Source: Agrococcus carbonis (GTDB lineage: Bacteria > Actinomycetota > Actinomycetes > Actinomycetales > Microbacteriaceae). From it: 64,000 nucleotides of DNA. The notes under the pieces are model-generated. The model worked only from the letters and a program-made list of their open reading frames with translations. It had not been told where the DNA came from and searched no databases. Shown here piece by piece: positions 1 to 8,993 of this stretch. The position numbers and the translations under genes were made by a program. The stretch lies in NCBI RefSeq assembly GCF_900104705.1, contig NZ_LT629734.1, positions 62,001 to 126,000 of the forward strand, given 5' to 3'. The first letter of the stretch is position 1. Every line of letters begins with the position of its first letter.

Positions 1-445
1 AGAGGGTCTCGTCGGCGCTGCCGTCGAGCAGCGCGCGCAGCCGCACGAGCTTCGCGTCGTAGATCGCGCGCCGCTGCTGCGGATCCTCGCCGAACGCGCT
101 GAGCGTGCGGGGGCCGCCGCCCGTGCCGAGGCCGAGCTCGGTGCGGCCGCCCGAGAGCGCGTCGAGCACCGCGGCGTCCTCGGCCGCGCGCGCCGGATGC
201 TCGTGCGCGAGCGTGAGGATCGCGGTGCCGAGGCGGATGCGGTCGGTGCGCTGCGCCGCCGCCGCGAGCAGCACGAAGGGGGAGGGGAGCCCGCCCTCGG
301 CGCCGTCGAGGTGGTGTTGCGCGACCCACGCCGAGGCGAAGCCCATCCGCTCGGCGAGCTCGATGTGGTCGAGCGCGATGCGGTACCGCTCGCTCGCGCC
401 CGCGTCGTCGAGCACGCGGGTGAAGAATCCGATCGTCGGCGCCAT
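1..445 (-). CDS. LLM-class (luciferase-like) flavin-dependent monooxygenase, C-terminus cut by window edge
   Basis: The first 148 residues are visible; the rest lies beyond base 1. The start reads MAPTIGFFTRVLDD. Further on are VAQHHL and a long hydrophobic stretch ending DRIRLGTAILTL, the F420/FMN-binding TIM-barrel signature of bacterial luciferase relatives. The ATG shares one base with the stop of the ABC ATPase (TGATG), so translation is coupled and this is the last gene of the transporter operon. Known relatives oxidise small organosulfur or organonitrogen compounds with reduced FMN. Its position behind a peptide-type importer, a C-S lyase and a sulfhydrylase suggests it acts on the imported sulfur compound; that role is inference. 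Family assignment is secure, substrate unknown. Confidence 0.9.
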   Translation of the reverse strand, partial: MAPTIGFFTRVLDDAGASERYRIALDHIELAERMGFASAWVAQHHLDGAEGGLPSPFVLLAAAAQRTDRIRLGTAILTLAHEHPARAAEDAAVLDALSGGRTELGLGTGGGPRTLSAFGEDPQQRRAIYDAKLVRLRALLDGSADETL

Positions 446-2124
446 CACGCCACCTCCAGCTGCCCGGTCGATGCGTGTCGCCCGAGGCCGCGGCGGGCGT
501 CCCGCAGCCAGTCGGGCGCGGGCACCGCGTCGAGCAGCGCCCTCGTGTAGTCGTGCTGCGGGTCGGTCAGCACCTGGTGCGCCGTGCCCGTCTCCACCGC
601 GCGGCCGCCGCGCAGCACCGTGGCGGTGTCGGCGATGCGTCGCACGACCGCGAGGTCGTGGGTGATGAAGAGGTAGGTGAGGCCGAGGTCGCGCTGCAGC
701 CGCTCGAGGAGCGCGAGGATCTGCGCCTGCACCGTCACGTCGAGCGCCGACACGGCCTCGTCGAGCACGACGACCTCGGGCTCGATGATGAGCGCGCGGG
801 CGATCGCGACGCGCTGGCGCTGGCCGCCGGAGAGCTCGCGCGGCAGCCGCTCGGCGACCTCGGCCGGGAGCGCGACCTGCTCGAGCGCCGTCGCGACCCG
901 CTCGGCCAGGCGCTTCCGGTCGCGCTCGCCGCCGTGCGCGACCGGGAGGTTCTGCAGCGGCTCGCCGACGGTCTGACCGATCGTGCGGCGGGGGTCGAGC
1001 GACGCGAACGGGTTCTGCGAGACGAGCTGCACGCGGTGCCGCAGCCGGCGGCTGCCGCGCTCGGCGACGACGTCGAGGTCGCCGATGCCGATGCTGCCGG
1101 ACGTCGGCCGGTGGAAGCCGGCGAGCGCGCGCCCGATCGTCGTCTTGCCCGAGCCCGACTCGCCGACGAGCGCGTGCGTCGCGCCGCGCTCGATCCGGAG
1201 GCTCACCTCGTCGACGGCGCGGAACGCATCCCGCCCCCGTCCGTACTCGTGGACGAGCCCGTCGATCGCGACGAGCGGCTCGTCGTCGAGCGCGTCGGCC
1301 GGCCGAGGCGCGCGGGGCGGTGCGTCGTCGAGCGCGGGCGCGTCGGCCAGCAGCGCCGCGGTGTACGCGCTCGTGGGTGCCTCGAGCACGTCGCGCGCGG
1401 GGCCGGCCTCCTCGAGCCGGCCGCCGCGCAGCACCGCGAGGCTGTCGGCGCGCTCGGCCGCGACGGCGAGGTCGTGGGTGATGAGCAGCACGCTCGAGCC
1501 GAGCTCGTCGCGGAGCGAGTCGAGCAGGTCGAGGATGCGTCGCTGCACCGTCACGTCGAGCGCGCTCGTCGGCTCGTCGGCGATGATGAGGTCGGGCTCG
1601 AGCGCCACGGCGGCGGCGATGAGCGCCCGCTGCCGCATGCCGCCGGAGAGCTCGTGCGGGTACTGCTTCGCGCGGCGCTCGGGGTCGTCGAGGCCGACGC
1701 GGTCGAGCAGGTCGAGCGCGCGACGGCGGATCGCCTCCCTCGTGCCCCAGCGGTGGATGCGCAGGGGAGCGGCGACCGAGTCGCCGATCGTCTGCACGGG
1801 GTTGAGCGAGGTGCCGGGGTCCTGCGGCACGAGCGCGACGCGCGCTCCGCGGATCTGCTGCAGCGCGCGGCCGGGCAGCCGCGTGAGCTCGACCGGCCCG
1901 CCGGAGAGCTGCAGCTGCACGGAGCCGCGATCGACGCGGCCGCCGCCGGCGAGCAGGCCGATGATCGACTGGCCGATCGTGGTCTTGCCGGAGCCCGACT
2001 CACCGACGAGCGCGAGCACTTCGCCGCGCTGCAGCTCGAGGCTGACGCCGTGCACGGCCGTGCGGCGCTCGCCCCGGGCGTGGTAGGAGACGGCGAGGTC
2101 GTCGATCGTGAGGAGTGCGCTCAT
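445..2124 (-). CDS. Dpp/Opp-type ABC transporter, fused double ATP-binding protein
   Basis: A 559-residue protein with two complete ABC ATPase domains in tandem, about residues 1-270 and 290-550. Each half has a Walker A (GESGSGKTT), a signature (LSGGMRQR in the first, LSGGQRQR in the second) and a Walker B followed by DE. In peptide importers these are usually separate DppD and DppF; fused forms are common in actinobacteria. It should sit on the inner membrane face and power uptake through the two permeases upstream. The ATG overlaps the permease stop as ATGA, so I chose 2124 over longer upstream options. Substrate cannot be read from the sequence. Confidence 0.95.
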   Translation of the reverse strand: MSALLTIDDLAVSYHARGERRTAVHGVSLELQRGEVLALVGESGSGKTTIGQSIIGLLAGGGRVDRGSVQLQLSGGPVELTRLPGRALQQIRGARVALVPQDPGTSLNPVQTIGDSVAAPLRIHRWGTREAIRRRALDLLDRVGLDDPERRAKQYPHELSGGMRQRALIAAAVALEPDLIIADEPTSALDVTVQRRILDLLDSLRDELGSSVLLITHDLAVAAERADSLAVLRGGRLEEAGPARDVLEAPTSAYTAALLADAPALDDAPPRAPRPADALDDEPLVAIDGLVHEYGRGRDAFRAVDEVSLRIERGATHALVGESGSGKTTIGRALAGFHRPTSGSIGIGDLDVVAERGSRRLRHRVQLVSQNPFASLDPRRTIGQTVGEPLQNLPVAHGGERDRKRLAERVATALEQVALPAEVAERLPRELSGGQRQRVAIARALIIEPEVVVLDEAVSALDVTVQAQILALLERLQRDLGLTYLFITHDLAVVRRIADTATVLRGGRAVETGTAHQVLTDPQHDYTRALLDAVPAPDWLRDARRGLGRHASTGQLEVA

Positions 2125-2972
2125 GCTGTTGCCTCTCTGATTGCTGCTGCGACGCGGTTGGCCGCGAGCACGACGGCTGCGACCACGAGTCCGGGCAGGG
2201 TGGTGAGCCACCAGGCAGTGGCGACGTAGTCGCGGCTCTCCGCGATGAGGAGGCCCCACTCGGGGGTGGGCGGCGGGGCGCCGTAGCCGAGGAAGCCGAG
2301 CGTGGAGATCTGCAGGATGGCGCTGCCGAACTGCAGGGCAGCGAGCGCGAGCACCGGGCCGAGCGAGTTGGGGAGCACGTGGCGCCGCAGCACGCTCAGG
2401 AAGGAGCCGCCAGAGCCGAAGGCCGCCTCGACGTAGTCGCTGCGCCGCACCTTCACGACCTGCGACCGGGCGAGCCGGGCGAAGACCGCGATCGAGGTGA
2501 CGCCGACGGCGATCGCGGCGTTCCAGACGCCGAAGCCGAGCAGCACGATGACGCTGAGCGAGAGCAGCAGCCCGGGGATCGCCAGCAGCACGTCGACGAC
2601 GCGCATGAGGATCTCCTCGACGACACCGCCGAGCGAACCCGCGAGCACGCCGATGCCGGTGCCCGCGACGAGGCCGACGAGCACCGCGAGGGCTGCGCCC
2701 GAGAGCGAGTTGCCGGCGCCGAAGATGACGCGCGCGAGCAGGTCGCGGCCGGTGGCGTCGGTGCCGAAGGGGTGCGCGGCGCTCGGCGCCTGCAGGGCGT
2801 CGAGGGCGACGCCGGCGATCGGGTCCTGGGCTGTGAAGAGCCCCGGCACGATCGCCCAGGCGAGCGCGATCACGAGCACGGCGACCGAGAGCGCGAGCGT
2901 GAGCGCCGGCCGCTTGCGCGCAGGCGCCGCTGCGCGGCTCCGTGGGAGCAGCGTCGATGTGATGGCGCTCAT
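2121..2972 (-). CDS. ABC transporter permease, DppC/OppC type
   Basis: A 283-residue inner-membrane permease. It starts MSAITSTLLPRSR, has one N-terminal membrane helix, then the BPD_transp_1 domain with a GTDATGRDLLARVIFGA segment typical of DppC-like proteins and an EAA-type loop near YVEAAFGSGGSF. The start overlaps the stop of the upstream permease as ATGA, and the stop overlaps the ATPase start in the same way, so subunit synthesis is probably coupled. It should form the translocation channel with the neighbouring DppB-like protein. Confidence 0.93.
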   Translation of the reverse strand: MSAITSTLLPRSRAAAPARKRPALTLALSVAVLVIALAWAIVPGLFTAQDPIAGVALDALQAPSAAHPFGTDATGRDLLARVIFGAGNSLSGAALAVLVGLVAGTGIGVLAGSLGGVVEEILMRVVDVLLAIPGLLLSLSVIVLLGFGVWNAAIAVGVTSIAVFARLARSQVVKVRRSDYVEAAFGSGGSFLSVLRRHVLPNSLGPVLALAALQFGSAILQISTLGFLGYGAPPPTPEWGLLIAESRDYVATAWWLTTLPGLVVAAVVLAANRVAAAIREATA

Positions 2973-3910
2973 GCGTGCACCGCCTTCCGCAGCCGGGGGT
3001 CGATCGCCGGGGCGATGAGGTCGACAGCCAGGTTGATCGCGACGAAGCCGATCGCCGAGATGACGACGATCGCCTGCAGCACGGGGATGTCGCGCGTCGC
3101 GACGGCCTCCTGGGTGAGCCTGCCCAGCCCGGTGCGCGCGAAGACCGTCTCGGTGACGACCGCGCCGGCGATCAGCTCGCCGAAGAGCACCCCCGCGATC
3201 GTGAGCGTCGGCAGCAGTGCGTTGCGTGCCACCTCGCGCGAGAGCAGCCATCCGGAGCTCGCGCCGCGGGCCTTCGCGACGGCGATGAAGGGCTCGGCGA
3301 CCGTGTCGTCGATGCTGCGGATGAGCACCTGGGCCAGCGGCGCCGCGATCGGCACCGCGATCGTGAGCACGGGCAGCACGAGCGCCTCCACCGGGTCGGC
3401 GTTGATGACCGGGATCAGCCCGAGCTGGAACGAGACGCCCTGCAGCAGCACGATGCCGAGCCAGAACACGGGGATCGAGACGAACAGCGGCGGCAGCGAG
3501 CGGAACGCGCGGCGCAGCCACTCGGCACGGCCGAAGGTCGCGACGACGGCGATGGCCACCGCGAGCAGCACCGCCGCGACGAAGCCGAGGGAGGCGAGCA
3601 GGAGCGTGGAGGGCAGTGCCGTCGCGATGAGCGCCTCGACGTCGGCGCCGTTCTGCAGCGAAGTGCCGAGGTCGCCCGTGAGGAAGCCGACCGCAGACTG
3701 CCACAGTTGCAGCCAGATCGGCTGGTCGGCGCCGTAGGCCGCGCGCAGCTCCTCGAGCTGCGCCGCGCTCAGTCCCAGCTCCGGGCTCGCGTACCGGGCG
3801 ACGATGGCGTCGCCCGGGAGCGCCTGCAGCAGCAGGAACGCGAGCACGAAGGTGGCGAGCACGACCAGTGCGGCCTGGCCGGTGCGGCGGAGCGGGTAGG
3901 GCACGGCCAT
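2969..3910 (-). CDS. ABC transporter permease, DppB/OppB type
   Basis: A 313-residue permease with the N-terminal helix and long periplasm-facing loop usual for DppB (residues 1-100), then a six-helix BPD_transp_1 domain. The coupling (EAA) loop lies around VAKARGASSGWLLSREVARN. Only one base separates its ATG from the stop of the binding protein. It pairs with the DppC-like permease and the fused ATPase to form one importer. Confidence 0.93.
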   Translation of the reverse strand: MAVPYPLRRTGQAALVVLATFVLAFLLLQALPGDAIVARYASPELGLSAAQLEELRAAYGADQPIWLQLWQSAVGFLTGDLGTSLQNGADVEALIATALPSTLLLASLGFVAAVLLAVAIAVVATFGRAEWLRRAFRSLPPLFVSIPVFWLGIVLLQGVSFQLGLIPVINADPVEALVLPVLTIAVPIAAPLAQVLIRSIDDTVAEPFIAVAKARGASSGWLLSREVARNALLPTLTIAGVLFGELIAGAVVTETVFARTGLGRLTQEAVATRDIPVLQAIVVISAIGFVAINLAVDLIAPAIDPRLRKAVHA

Positions 3911-3911
3911 C

Positions 3912-5567
3912 TCAGCCCTCGAGCCAGACGTTCGCGAAGCTGGGGCGGCCGACCGACTCGGTCTCGAATCCCTGCACGATCGGCTGCACGCCGTAGACCT
4001 GCGGCTCCTCGAAGAAGGGCAGCACGTAGGCGTGCTCGGTCAGGTGCGCCTGCACCGCTGCCGCCGCGGCGACGCGCCCCTCGGTGGTGGGCTCGGACGC
4101 CACCTGGCGCAGCAGCGACTCGAGCTCTGCATCGATCGGCTCGCCCACGGCGTCGCGGTTCGCGAGCGTGTTGCGGTTGTCGATCGAGTACTGGCTCTTG
4201 ATGACGTCGAAGTCGGCACGGCCGACCATCGAGTGGTAGATCTGGATCTGATCGATGTCGGAGGAGGCGGCGGTCTGCGCGGCCTGGTCGCCCTGGAAGA
4301 GCTCGAGCTCGACGCCGATCTCGCGCAGCTGCTGGGAGACGAGCGTGATGACGTCGCGCGAGCGGGGCTGCGGGAGCGCCTCGTTGACCACCAGGTGGAG
4401 GCGCACGCCGTCGCGACTGCGGATGCCGTCCGGTCCCGTCTCCCAGCCGGCCTCGTCGAGCAGCGCGTTCGCGCGGTCGGGATCGAAGGCGTAGGCATCC
4501 GTCTGCTGCTCATAGCCGAGTGCCGTCCGGCTGAGCGACGAGGTGGCGAGCGGGTAGCCGTCCGAGAAGATCGAGTCGACGACCTCCTGGCGGTCGATGC
4601 CGGCGATCAGGGCCTGGCGCACCCGGATGTCCGAGAGCAGCGGGTGGTCGAAGCGGAAGCTCAGGCCGTTGTTGACGCCGTTCGTCTGCGCGGCGACGAG
4701 CTCGAGGCCCGCGGCGGTGACCTGCTCCTCGTGCTGGGGCTCGACCTGGCGGGCGATGTGGGCCTGGCCGGAGGTGAGCGAGCCGATGCGCACGCTGTCC
4801 TCCGGCGCGATGACGATGTCGACCGCGTCGACGTGCGGTCGCGCCTGGTTCTCGGCGGAGGGCGGTGCCCACGCGTAGTCCTCGCGGGCGGCGAGGCGGA
4901 TGCTCGTGCCCAGCTGCTCCGACTCCACGACGAAGGGCCCCGCGCCGATGACCCGCTCGGCGTTGCCGGGACCGAAGCCCTCCGAGTCGAGCTCGAGCGA
5001 CGCATCCGCCAGCAGCCCCGAGTTGATCGTCGAGACCGCCTGCGCGAACCCCGGTGCGGGCGCGCTGAAGTGGAAGCGCACGGTGTCGTCGTCGACGACC
5101 TCGCCGCGCTCGTAGTTGTTGATCGCCTCGCTCACGATGAGCGCGCGGTCGGTGTCGCCGAGCCCGAAGAGGTCGATGTTGGCGACGACGTTCTCGGCCG
5201 TGAGCGGCGTGCCGTCGGAGTAGGTGACGTCGGTGCGGACGTCGAAGGTGTACTCGGTCGCGTCGTCGCTGACCTCGGGCAGGGCGGTCGCGATCCAGGG
5301 CTCGAGCTCGAGCGTCTCGGGATCCTGGTGCAGCAGGCGCGCCGTGAGGTTGTTGACGAGCGCGCCGTTCGGGTAGAAGCCTGCGGCCGGCGGGTAGAGC
5401 GACGTGTAGGCCTGGTGCTCGAGGTAGGTGAGCGTGCCGCCGTCGACGGGCTCGCCGCCCTGCGCCGCGGGCGATGCCGCCTGGCTCGTCGAGCAGGCGG
5501 AGAGCGCGAGGGCGGCGATGGCGGCGGCGGCGATCGCCGTCGAGCGTCGAGAGGGGAAGCGGACCAC
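3912..5567 (-). CDS. ABC transporter substrate-binding lipoprotein, SBP family 5
   Basis: About 551 residues: a lipoprotein signal with lipobox LSAC at the end of an alanine-rich helix, then a family-5 (DppA/OppA) solute-binding fold starting GGTLTYLEH. I prefer the GTG at 5567 because GGAGGT lies 4 bases upstream; an in-frame ATG at 5579 would place that Shine-Dalgarno inside the coding region. It should capture substrate outside the membrane and deliver it to the permeases. A 55-base gap separates it from the sulfhydrylase gene upstream, so it may have its own promoter or simply be cotranscribed. The ligand is probably a peptide-like or sulfur-containing molecule, judged from its neighbours only. 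Confidence 0.92.
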   Translation of the reverse strand: MVRFPSRRSTAIAAAAIAALALSACSTSQAASPAAQGGEPVDGGTLTYLEHQAYTSLYPPAAGFYPNGALVNNLTARLLHQDPETLELEPWIATALPEVSDDATEYTFDVRTDVTYSDGTPLTAENVVANIDLFGLGDTDRALIVSEAINNYERGEVVDDDTVRFHFSAPAPGFAQAVSTINSGLLADASLELDSEGFGPGNAERVIGAGPFVVESEQLGTSIRLAAREDYAWAPPSAENQARPHVDAVDIVIAPEDSVRIGSLTSGQAHIARQVEPQHEEQVTAAGLELVAAQTNGVNNGLSFRFDHPLLSDIRVRQALIAGIDRQEVVDSIFSDGYPLATSSLSRTALGYEQQTDAYAFDPDRANALLDEAGWETGPDGIRSRDGVRLHLVVNEALPQPRSRDVITLVSQQLREIGVELELFQGDQAAQTAASSDIDQIQIYHSMVGRADFDVIKSQYSIDNRNTLANRDAVGEPIDAELESLLRQVASEPTTEGRVAAAAAVQAHLTEHAYVLPFFEEPQVYGVQPIVQGFETESVGRPSFANVWLEG

Positions 5568-5622
5568 GGTGACCTCCATAAGTCTTGCTTGGTGCTTCCC
5601 ATAGCAAAACCGATGGATGCGG

Positions 5623-6954
5623 TCAGTGCACCTCGGGCTGCAACACGGCGTCACACTCGGCGGCGGAGCGCGGCGCGAGGACGTCGAGCGCCTGCAGCAG
5701 GTCGTCGACGATGTCCTGGGCCTCCTCGATGCCGACCGAGATGCGGACGAGCCCGGGCGTGATCCCGAGCGCGAGGCGCTCGGCCTCGTCGAGCTTGCCG
5801 TGGATGGTCGAGCCGGTGTGGATCGCGAGGGTGCGCACGTCGCCGATGTGCGTCATCTGGCTCACGAGCCGCAAGCGGTCGAGGAACGCGTGGGCGGCGT
5901 CGCGCGTGCCGAGGTCGATCGAGACGATCGAGCCGACGCCCCGCGGCAGCATGCGCGCCACGACGGCACGGCGCGGATCGTCGTCGCTCCCGGGGTAGTG
6001 GACGCGCGCGACGGCGGGGTGCCGGGTGAGCGCCTCGGCGACGACGCGGGCGTTCGCGACGTGCCGCTCCATGCGGAGCGAGAGCGTCTCGATGCCGTGC
6101 AGCAGGAGGAAGGCGCTCGTCGGCGGGAAGCTCGGGCCGTGCTCGAGCACCACGACGGCGCGGAGGTAGGCGGCGTACGCCGCGGCGCCGTAGCGCTCGG
6201 CGAACGACGGAGCGCCGTGCGGGCGCGGCGCGTGCAGGTGCGGGAACCGCGCGGCAGCCGCATCCCAGTCGAACGTGCCGCCGTCGACGATGGCCCCGCC
6301 GATGACCGAGCCGTGCCCGCTCAGCCACTTCGAGGTCGAGTGGATGACGACGGCCGCGCCGTGCTCGAACGGGCGGCAGAGGTAGGGGGTCGCCACCGTG
6401 TTGTCGACCACGAGCGGCACGCCCGTGCGCTTCGAGACGCGGCCGAGCAGGTCGAGGTCGGCGACCTCGCCGAGCGGGTTCGCGATCGACTCGGCGTAGA
6501 TGGCGCGGGTCTCGGGGCCCACCGCTGCGGCCCACGCATCCTCGTCGGCGTCGATCGGCACCGCCTCGAGCTCGAGCCCCATGCGGCGGAGCGCGCCCCT
6601 TGCCATCTCGCGGGTGCCCTCGTAGAGCCGGTCGGTCGTGAGGATGTGATCGCCCGCCTGCGCGAGCGCCCCGAGCGCGGCGGCGATCGCCGCCTGGCCG
6701 CTCGCGACGAGCACGCCGTCGACGCCGCCCTCGAGGTCGGCGATGCGGCGCGCGGCGACGACGTTCGTCGGGTTGTCGTTGCGCGAGTAGGCGCGGCGGG
6801 CGCTGCGGCCCGCGAAGCGCTCCTCGCCGTCGTCGAAGTCGTCGAAGACGTAGCCGGCGCTCTGGTAGATCGGGGTGATGCGGGCGCCGGCTTCGGCGTC
6901 GACGATCGCGCCGGCGTGCACCTGGCGGGTGTCGAACCCCCACGCGGCGCTCAT
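5623..6954 (-). CDS. metY: O-acetylhomoserine sulfhydrylase (Cys/Met metabolism PLP enzyme)
   Basis: A 443-residue Cys/Met-metabolism PLP protein of the usual MetY length. The cofactor lysine is K209 in HSTSKWLSGHG; SRNDNPT at about 57-63 and VVDNTVATPYL at about 182-192 are also family hallmarks. MetY joins sulfide or a thiol with O-acetylhomoserine to give homocysteine or methionine. The ATG overlaps the C-S lyase stop as ATGA, so sulfide or thiol released by that enzyme could be captured directly. That coupling is inference; the enzyme class is well supported. Confidence 0.9.
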   Translation of the reverse strand: MSAAWGFDTRQVHAGAIVDAEAGARITPIYQSAGYVFDDFDDGEERFAGRSARRAYSRNDNPTNVVAARRIADLEGGVDGVLVASGQAAIAAALGALAQAGDHILTTDRLYEGTREMARGALRRMGLELEAVPIDADEDAWAAAVGPETRAIYAESIANPLGEVADLDLLGRVSKRTGVPLVVDNTVATPYLCRPFEHGAAVVIHSTSKWLSGHGSVIGGAIVDGGTFDWDAAAARFPHLHAPRPHGAPSFAERYGAAAYAAYLRAVVVLEHGPSFPPTSAFLLLHGIETLSLRMERHVANARVVAEALTRHPAVARVHYPGSDDDPRRAVVARMLPRGVGSIVSIDLGTRDAAHAFLDRLRLVSQMTHIGDVRTLAIHTGSTIHGKLDEAERLALGITPGLVRISVGIEEAQDIVDDLLQALDVLAPRSAAECDAVLQPEVH

Positions 6955-8147
6955 CGGGCGGCTCCGGCGGCGACGGGCGCGAGCGCCCCGGCGATGCGGT
7001 CGACCGCCTCGGCGAGCACGGGGGCCGGGGTCGCGAAGACGAGCCGCACGTGCTGCTCGGAGCCCGCCCCGCACAGCGCGCCGTCGGTGAGCGTGACGCC
7101 CGCGCGCTCGCGCAGCAGCTCGGCGGGCGAGCCGTCGAGGCCCAGCGCGCCCACGTCGAGCCACGCGAGGTACGTCGCCTCCGGCGGATGCCAGCGCACG
7201 TCGGGCAGCCGCTCGGCGAGCAGGCGGCCGAGCAGGTCGCGGTTGCGCTCGAGGTAGCCGACGGCCCCGGCGAGCCAGCCGCCGCCGTCGCGGTAGGCGG
7301 CCGTCGAGGCGATCACGCCGAGCGTCGAGGCCCCGTGGACGACGGAGAAGCCGAAGCGGCGGTAGGCGGCCTCGTCGGCGTCGTTCGCGGTGATGAGCTG
7401 CGCCGCCTTGAGCCCCGGGATGTTCCAGGCCTTCGAGGCGCTCGTGCCCGTGATGGTGTGCGCCGCCGCGGCGTCCGAGACGGAGGCGTAGGGCACGTGC
7501 TCGCGACCGTCGAAGCGGATCGACGCGTGGATCTCGTCGGCGAACACGCGCGCGCCGTGCCGGTCGACGAGGTCGGCGATGCGCTCGAGCTCGGCACGCG
7601 GCAGCACCGTGCCCGTGGGGTTGTGCGGGTTGCAGAGCACGAGCGTGCCCGCGCCGGCCGCGAGCGCGCGGTCGATCCCGTCCAGGTCGTGCTGCCAGCG
7701 GCCGTCGACGACGACGCCGGGCACCTGCACGACGGGGCGCCCGAGCGCCTCGAGGTAGGTGAGGAACGGCATGTACGCGGGCGTCGGCACGATGACCGCC
7801 GAGCCCTCGGGCGAGTACTCCTCGACGGCGACGCGGAGCGCCGCCATGACGTCGGAGACGGCGTGGACGCGCTCGGGGTCGACGTGCCAGCCGAAGTCGC
7901 GCGCCTGCCAGGCCGCGGTCGCCTCGCCGAGCTCGGCCGCGGTCGCGGGGGAGAGGTAGCCGAGCACGTCGTCGGCCACGGCGCGGCGCAGCGCGTCGCG
8001 CACCGCGGGCGCGGTGCCGAAGTCCATCTCGGCGACCCAGGCGCCGATGGTGCCGGGGTGCAGGCTCCACTTGCGGCTCGACGGCCGCTCGAGGTCGACC
8101 CGCCGGATCGCGTCCCACGCGTGCTCGTCGCGACAGTGCTCCGTCAT
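6951..8147 (-). CDS. patB: MalY/PatB-type PLP C-S beta-lyase (cystathionine beta-lyase family)
   Basis: A 398-residue fold-type I aminotransferase of the MalY/PatB subgroup. Visible hallmarks are the WVAEMDFGTAP opening, CNPHNPTG at about 172-179, DEIHASI, and the PLP lysine K239 in TSASKAWNIPGLK. Such enzymes split cystathionine and other S-substituted cysteines into pyruvate, ammonia and a thiol. A GGGAGG Shine-Dalgarno sits 6 bases before the ATG. It is the first gene of the sulfur/transport operon; upstream lies a 94-base gap with no strong promoter that I can name. MalY-type regulatory roles exist, but the metabolic setting favours a lyase. Confidence 0.88.
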   Translation of the reverse strand: MTEHCRDEHAWDAIRRVDLERPSSRKWSLHPGTIGAWVAEMDFGTAPAVRDALRRAVADDVLGYLSPATAAELGEATAAWQARDFGWHVDPERVHAVSDVMAALRVAVEEYSPEGSAVIVPTPAYMPFLTYLEALGRPVVQVPGVVVDGRWQHDLDGIDRALAAGAGTLVLCNPHNPTGTVLPRAELERIADLVDRHGARVFADEIHASIRFDGREHVPYASVSDAAAAHTITGTSASKAWNIPGLKAAQLITANDADEAAYRRFGFSVVHGASTLGVIASTAAYRDGGGWLAGAVGYLERNRDLLGRLLAERLPDVRWHPPEATYLAWLDVGALGLDGSPAELLRERAGVTLTDGALCGAGSEQHVRLVFATPAPVLAEAVDRIAGALAPVAAGAAR

Positions 8148-8241
8148 CGATGGCCTCCCTCAGTGCCGTGGCCGCCATGCTCGCACCGGGCTCGGCACCG
8201 GGCACGCCCCGCGGTAACGCGGCGCAACACGCGGCCGACCG

Positions 8242-8730
8242 TCAGTCGGGCGCGTCGATCGGCGCGGCTCGCCTGCCCGAGAGCAGCGCGAAGAGCCACA
8301 GCAGCAGCACGGCCGCCGCGGCCCCGTTCGCCGCCCAGAGGCCGGCCGCGGGGGAGACGACGACCTCGAAGATGAAGGCGGTGACGCCCACGACGAGCAC
8401 CGAGACGACAGCGAGGGTCGCGATCAGCAGGCCGTTCGCGCGCCGCACGATCTGCGCCTTGAGCCGCTTGGCGAAGTGCAGTCGGTGCAGCGTGACGGGC
8501 GTCAGGCCAAGGAGCGTCGCGACCGCGGCGAGCACGACGAGCACGAGGTAGTGCTGGATCTCCTGCTCGCCGAGATCCTCGAACCGCGACTGGAAGGCGA
8601 CGGCGAGCAGGAAGCCCGAGATGAGCTGCGTGCCCGTGAGCACGACCCGCAGCTCCTGCAGGATGTCGCTGAAGTTGCGGTCGGCCCGCTCCTCGGGCGT
8701 CTCGTCGCGCCCGCGCTGCTGCTCGTCCAC
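8242..8730 (-). CDS. DUF6328 family integral membrane protein
   Basis: A 162-residue protein: a charged N-terminus (DEQQRGRDETPEERADR), then about four membrane helices, starting near LTGTQLISGFLLAVAF. This matches DUF6328, a family of unknown function common in actinobacteria. It starts with GTG only 6 bases after the stop of the upstream small gene, so the two probably share a transcript. Confidence 0.8.
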   Translation of the reverse strand: MDEQQRGRDETPEERADRNFSDILQELRVVLTGTQLISGFLLAVAFQSRFEDLGEQEIQHYLVLVVLAAVATLLGLTPVTLHRLHFAKRLKAQIVRRANGLLIATLAVVSVLVVGVTAFIFEVVVSPAAGLWAANGAAAAVLLLWLFALLSGRRAAPIDAPD

Positions 8731-8736
8731 CGCCGG

Positions 8737-8993
8737 CTAGTGGTTCCGGAGCCTGTCGATGAGCTCGGCCTTCTTGAGGTGCGAGTAGCCCTCCATGCCG
8801 AGCTCCTTCGCGCGCTCGCGCAGCTCGTCGACCGTGCGGTCCTCGTAGGAGTCCGCCTCGCCGCCGCGCTCGCCGACCGCGGAGCGGCCGTCGCGGGCCG
8901 CGGCGTTCGCGATGCGGGCGGCCTTCTCCTTGGAGTTGCCCTCGTCGCGCAGCTTCTCGTAGAGCTCTCGTCCTTGATGCTCGGATCGGGCAT
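8737..8993 (-). pseudogene. Frameshifted small Rho-N/SAP-type protein (DUF7218-like)
   Basis: The ATG at 8993 has a strong GGAGGAAGGGG ribosome site and begins MPDPSIKDE, but about 24 bases in the frame is lost. The rest of the protein (ELYEKLRDEGNSKEKAARIANAAA to a SAP/Rho-N-like end, GYSHLKKAELIDRLRNH) continues in the next frame to a TAG at 8737. The stretch is 257 bases; one added base makes 86 exact codons, so a single base is missing near 8966-8970, probably one G of a GAGGAG. It is either a real lesion or a sequence error. Intact relatives are small, widespread proteins with a predicted nucleic-acid-binding C-terminus. Confidence 0.75.

Noticed and set aside
5568..5622. Possible SAM or cobalamin riboswitch before the binding-protein gene, given the methionine-related neighbours
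   Set aside because: The gap is only 55 bases and shows no conserved riboswitch core; such elements need about 100 bases or more.
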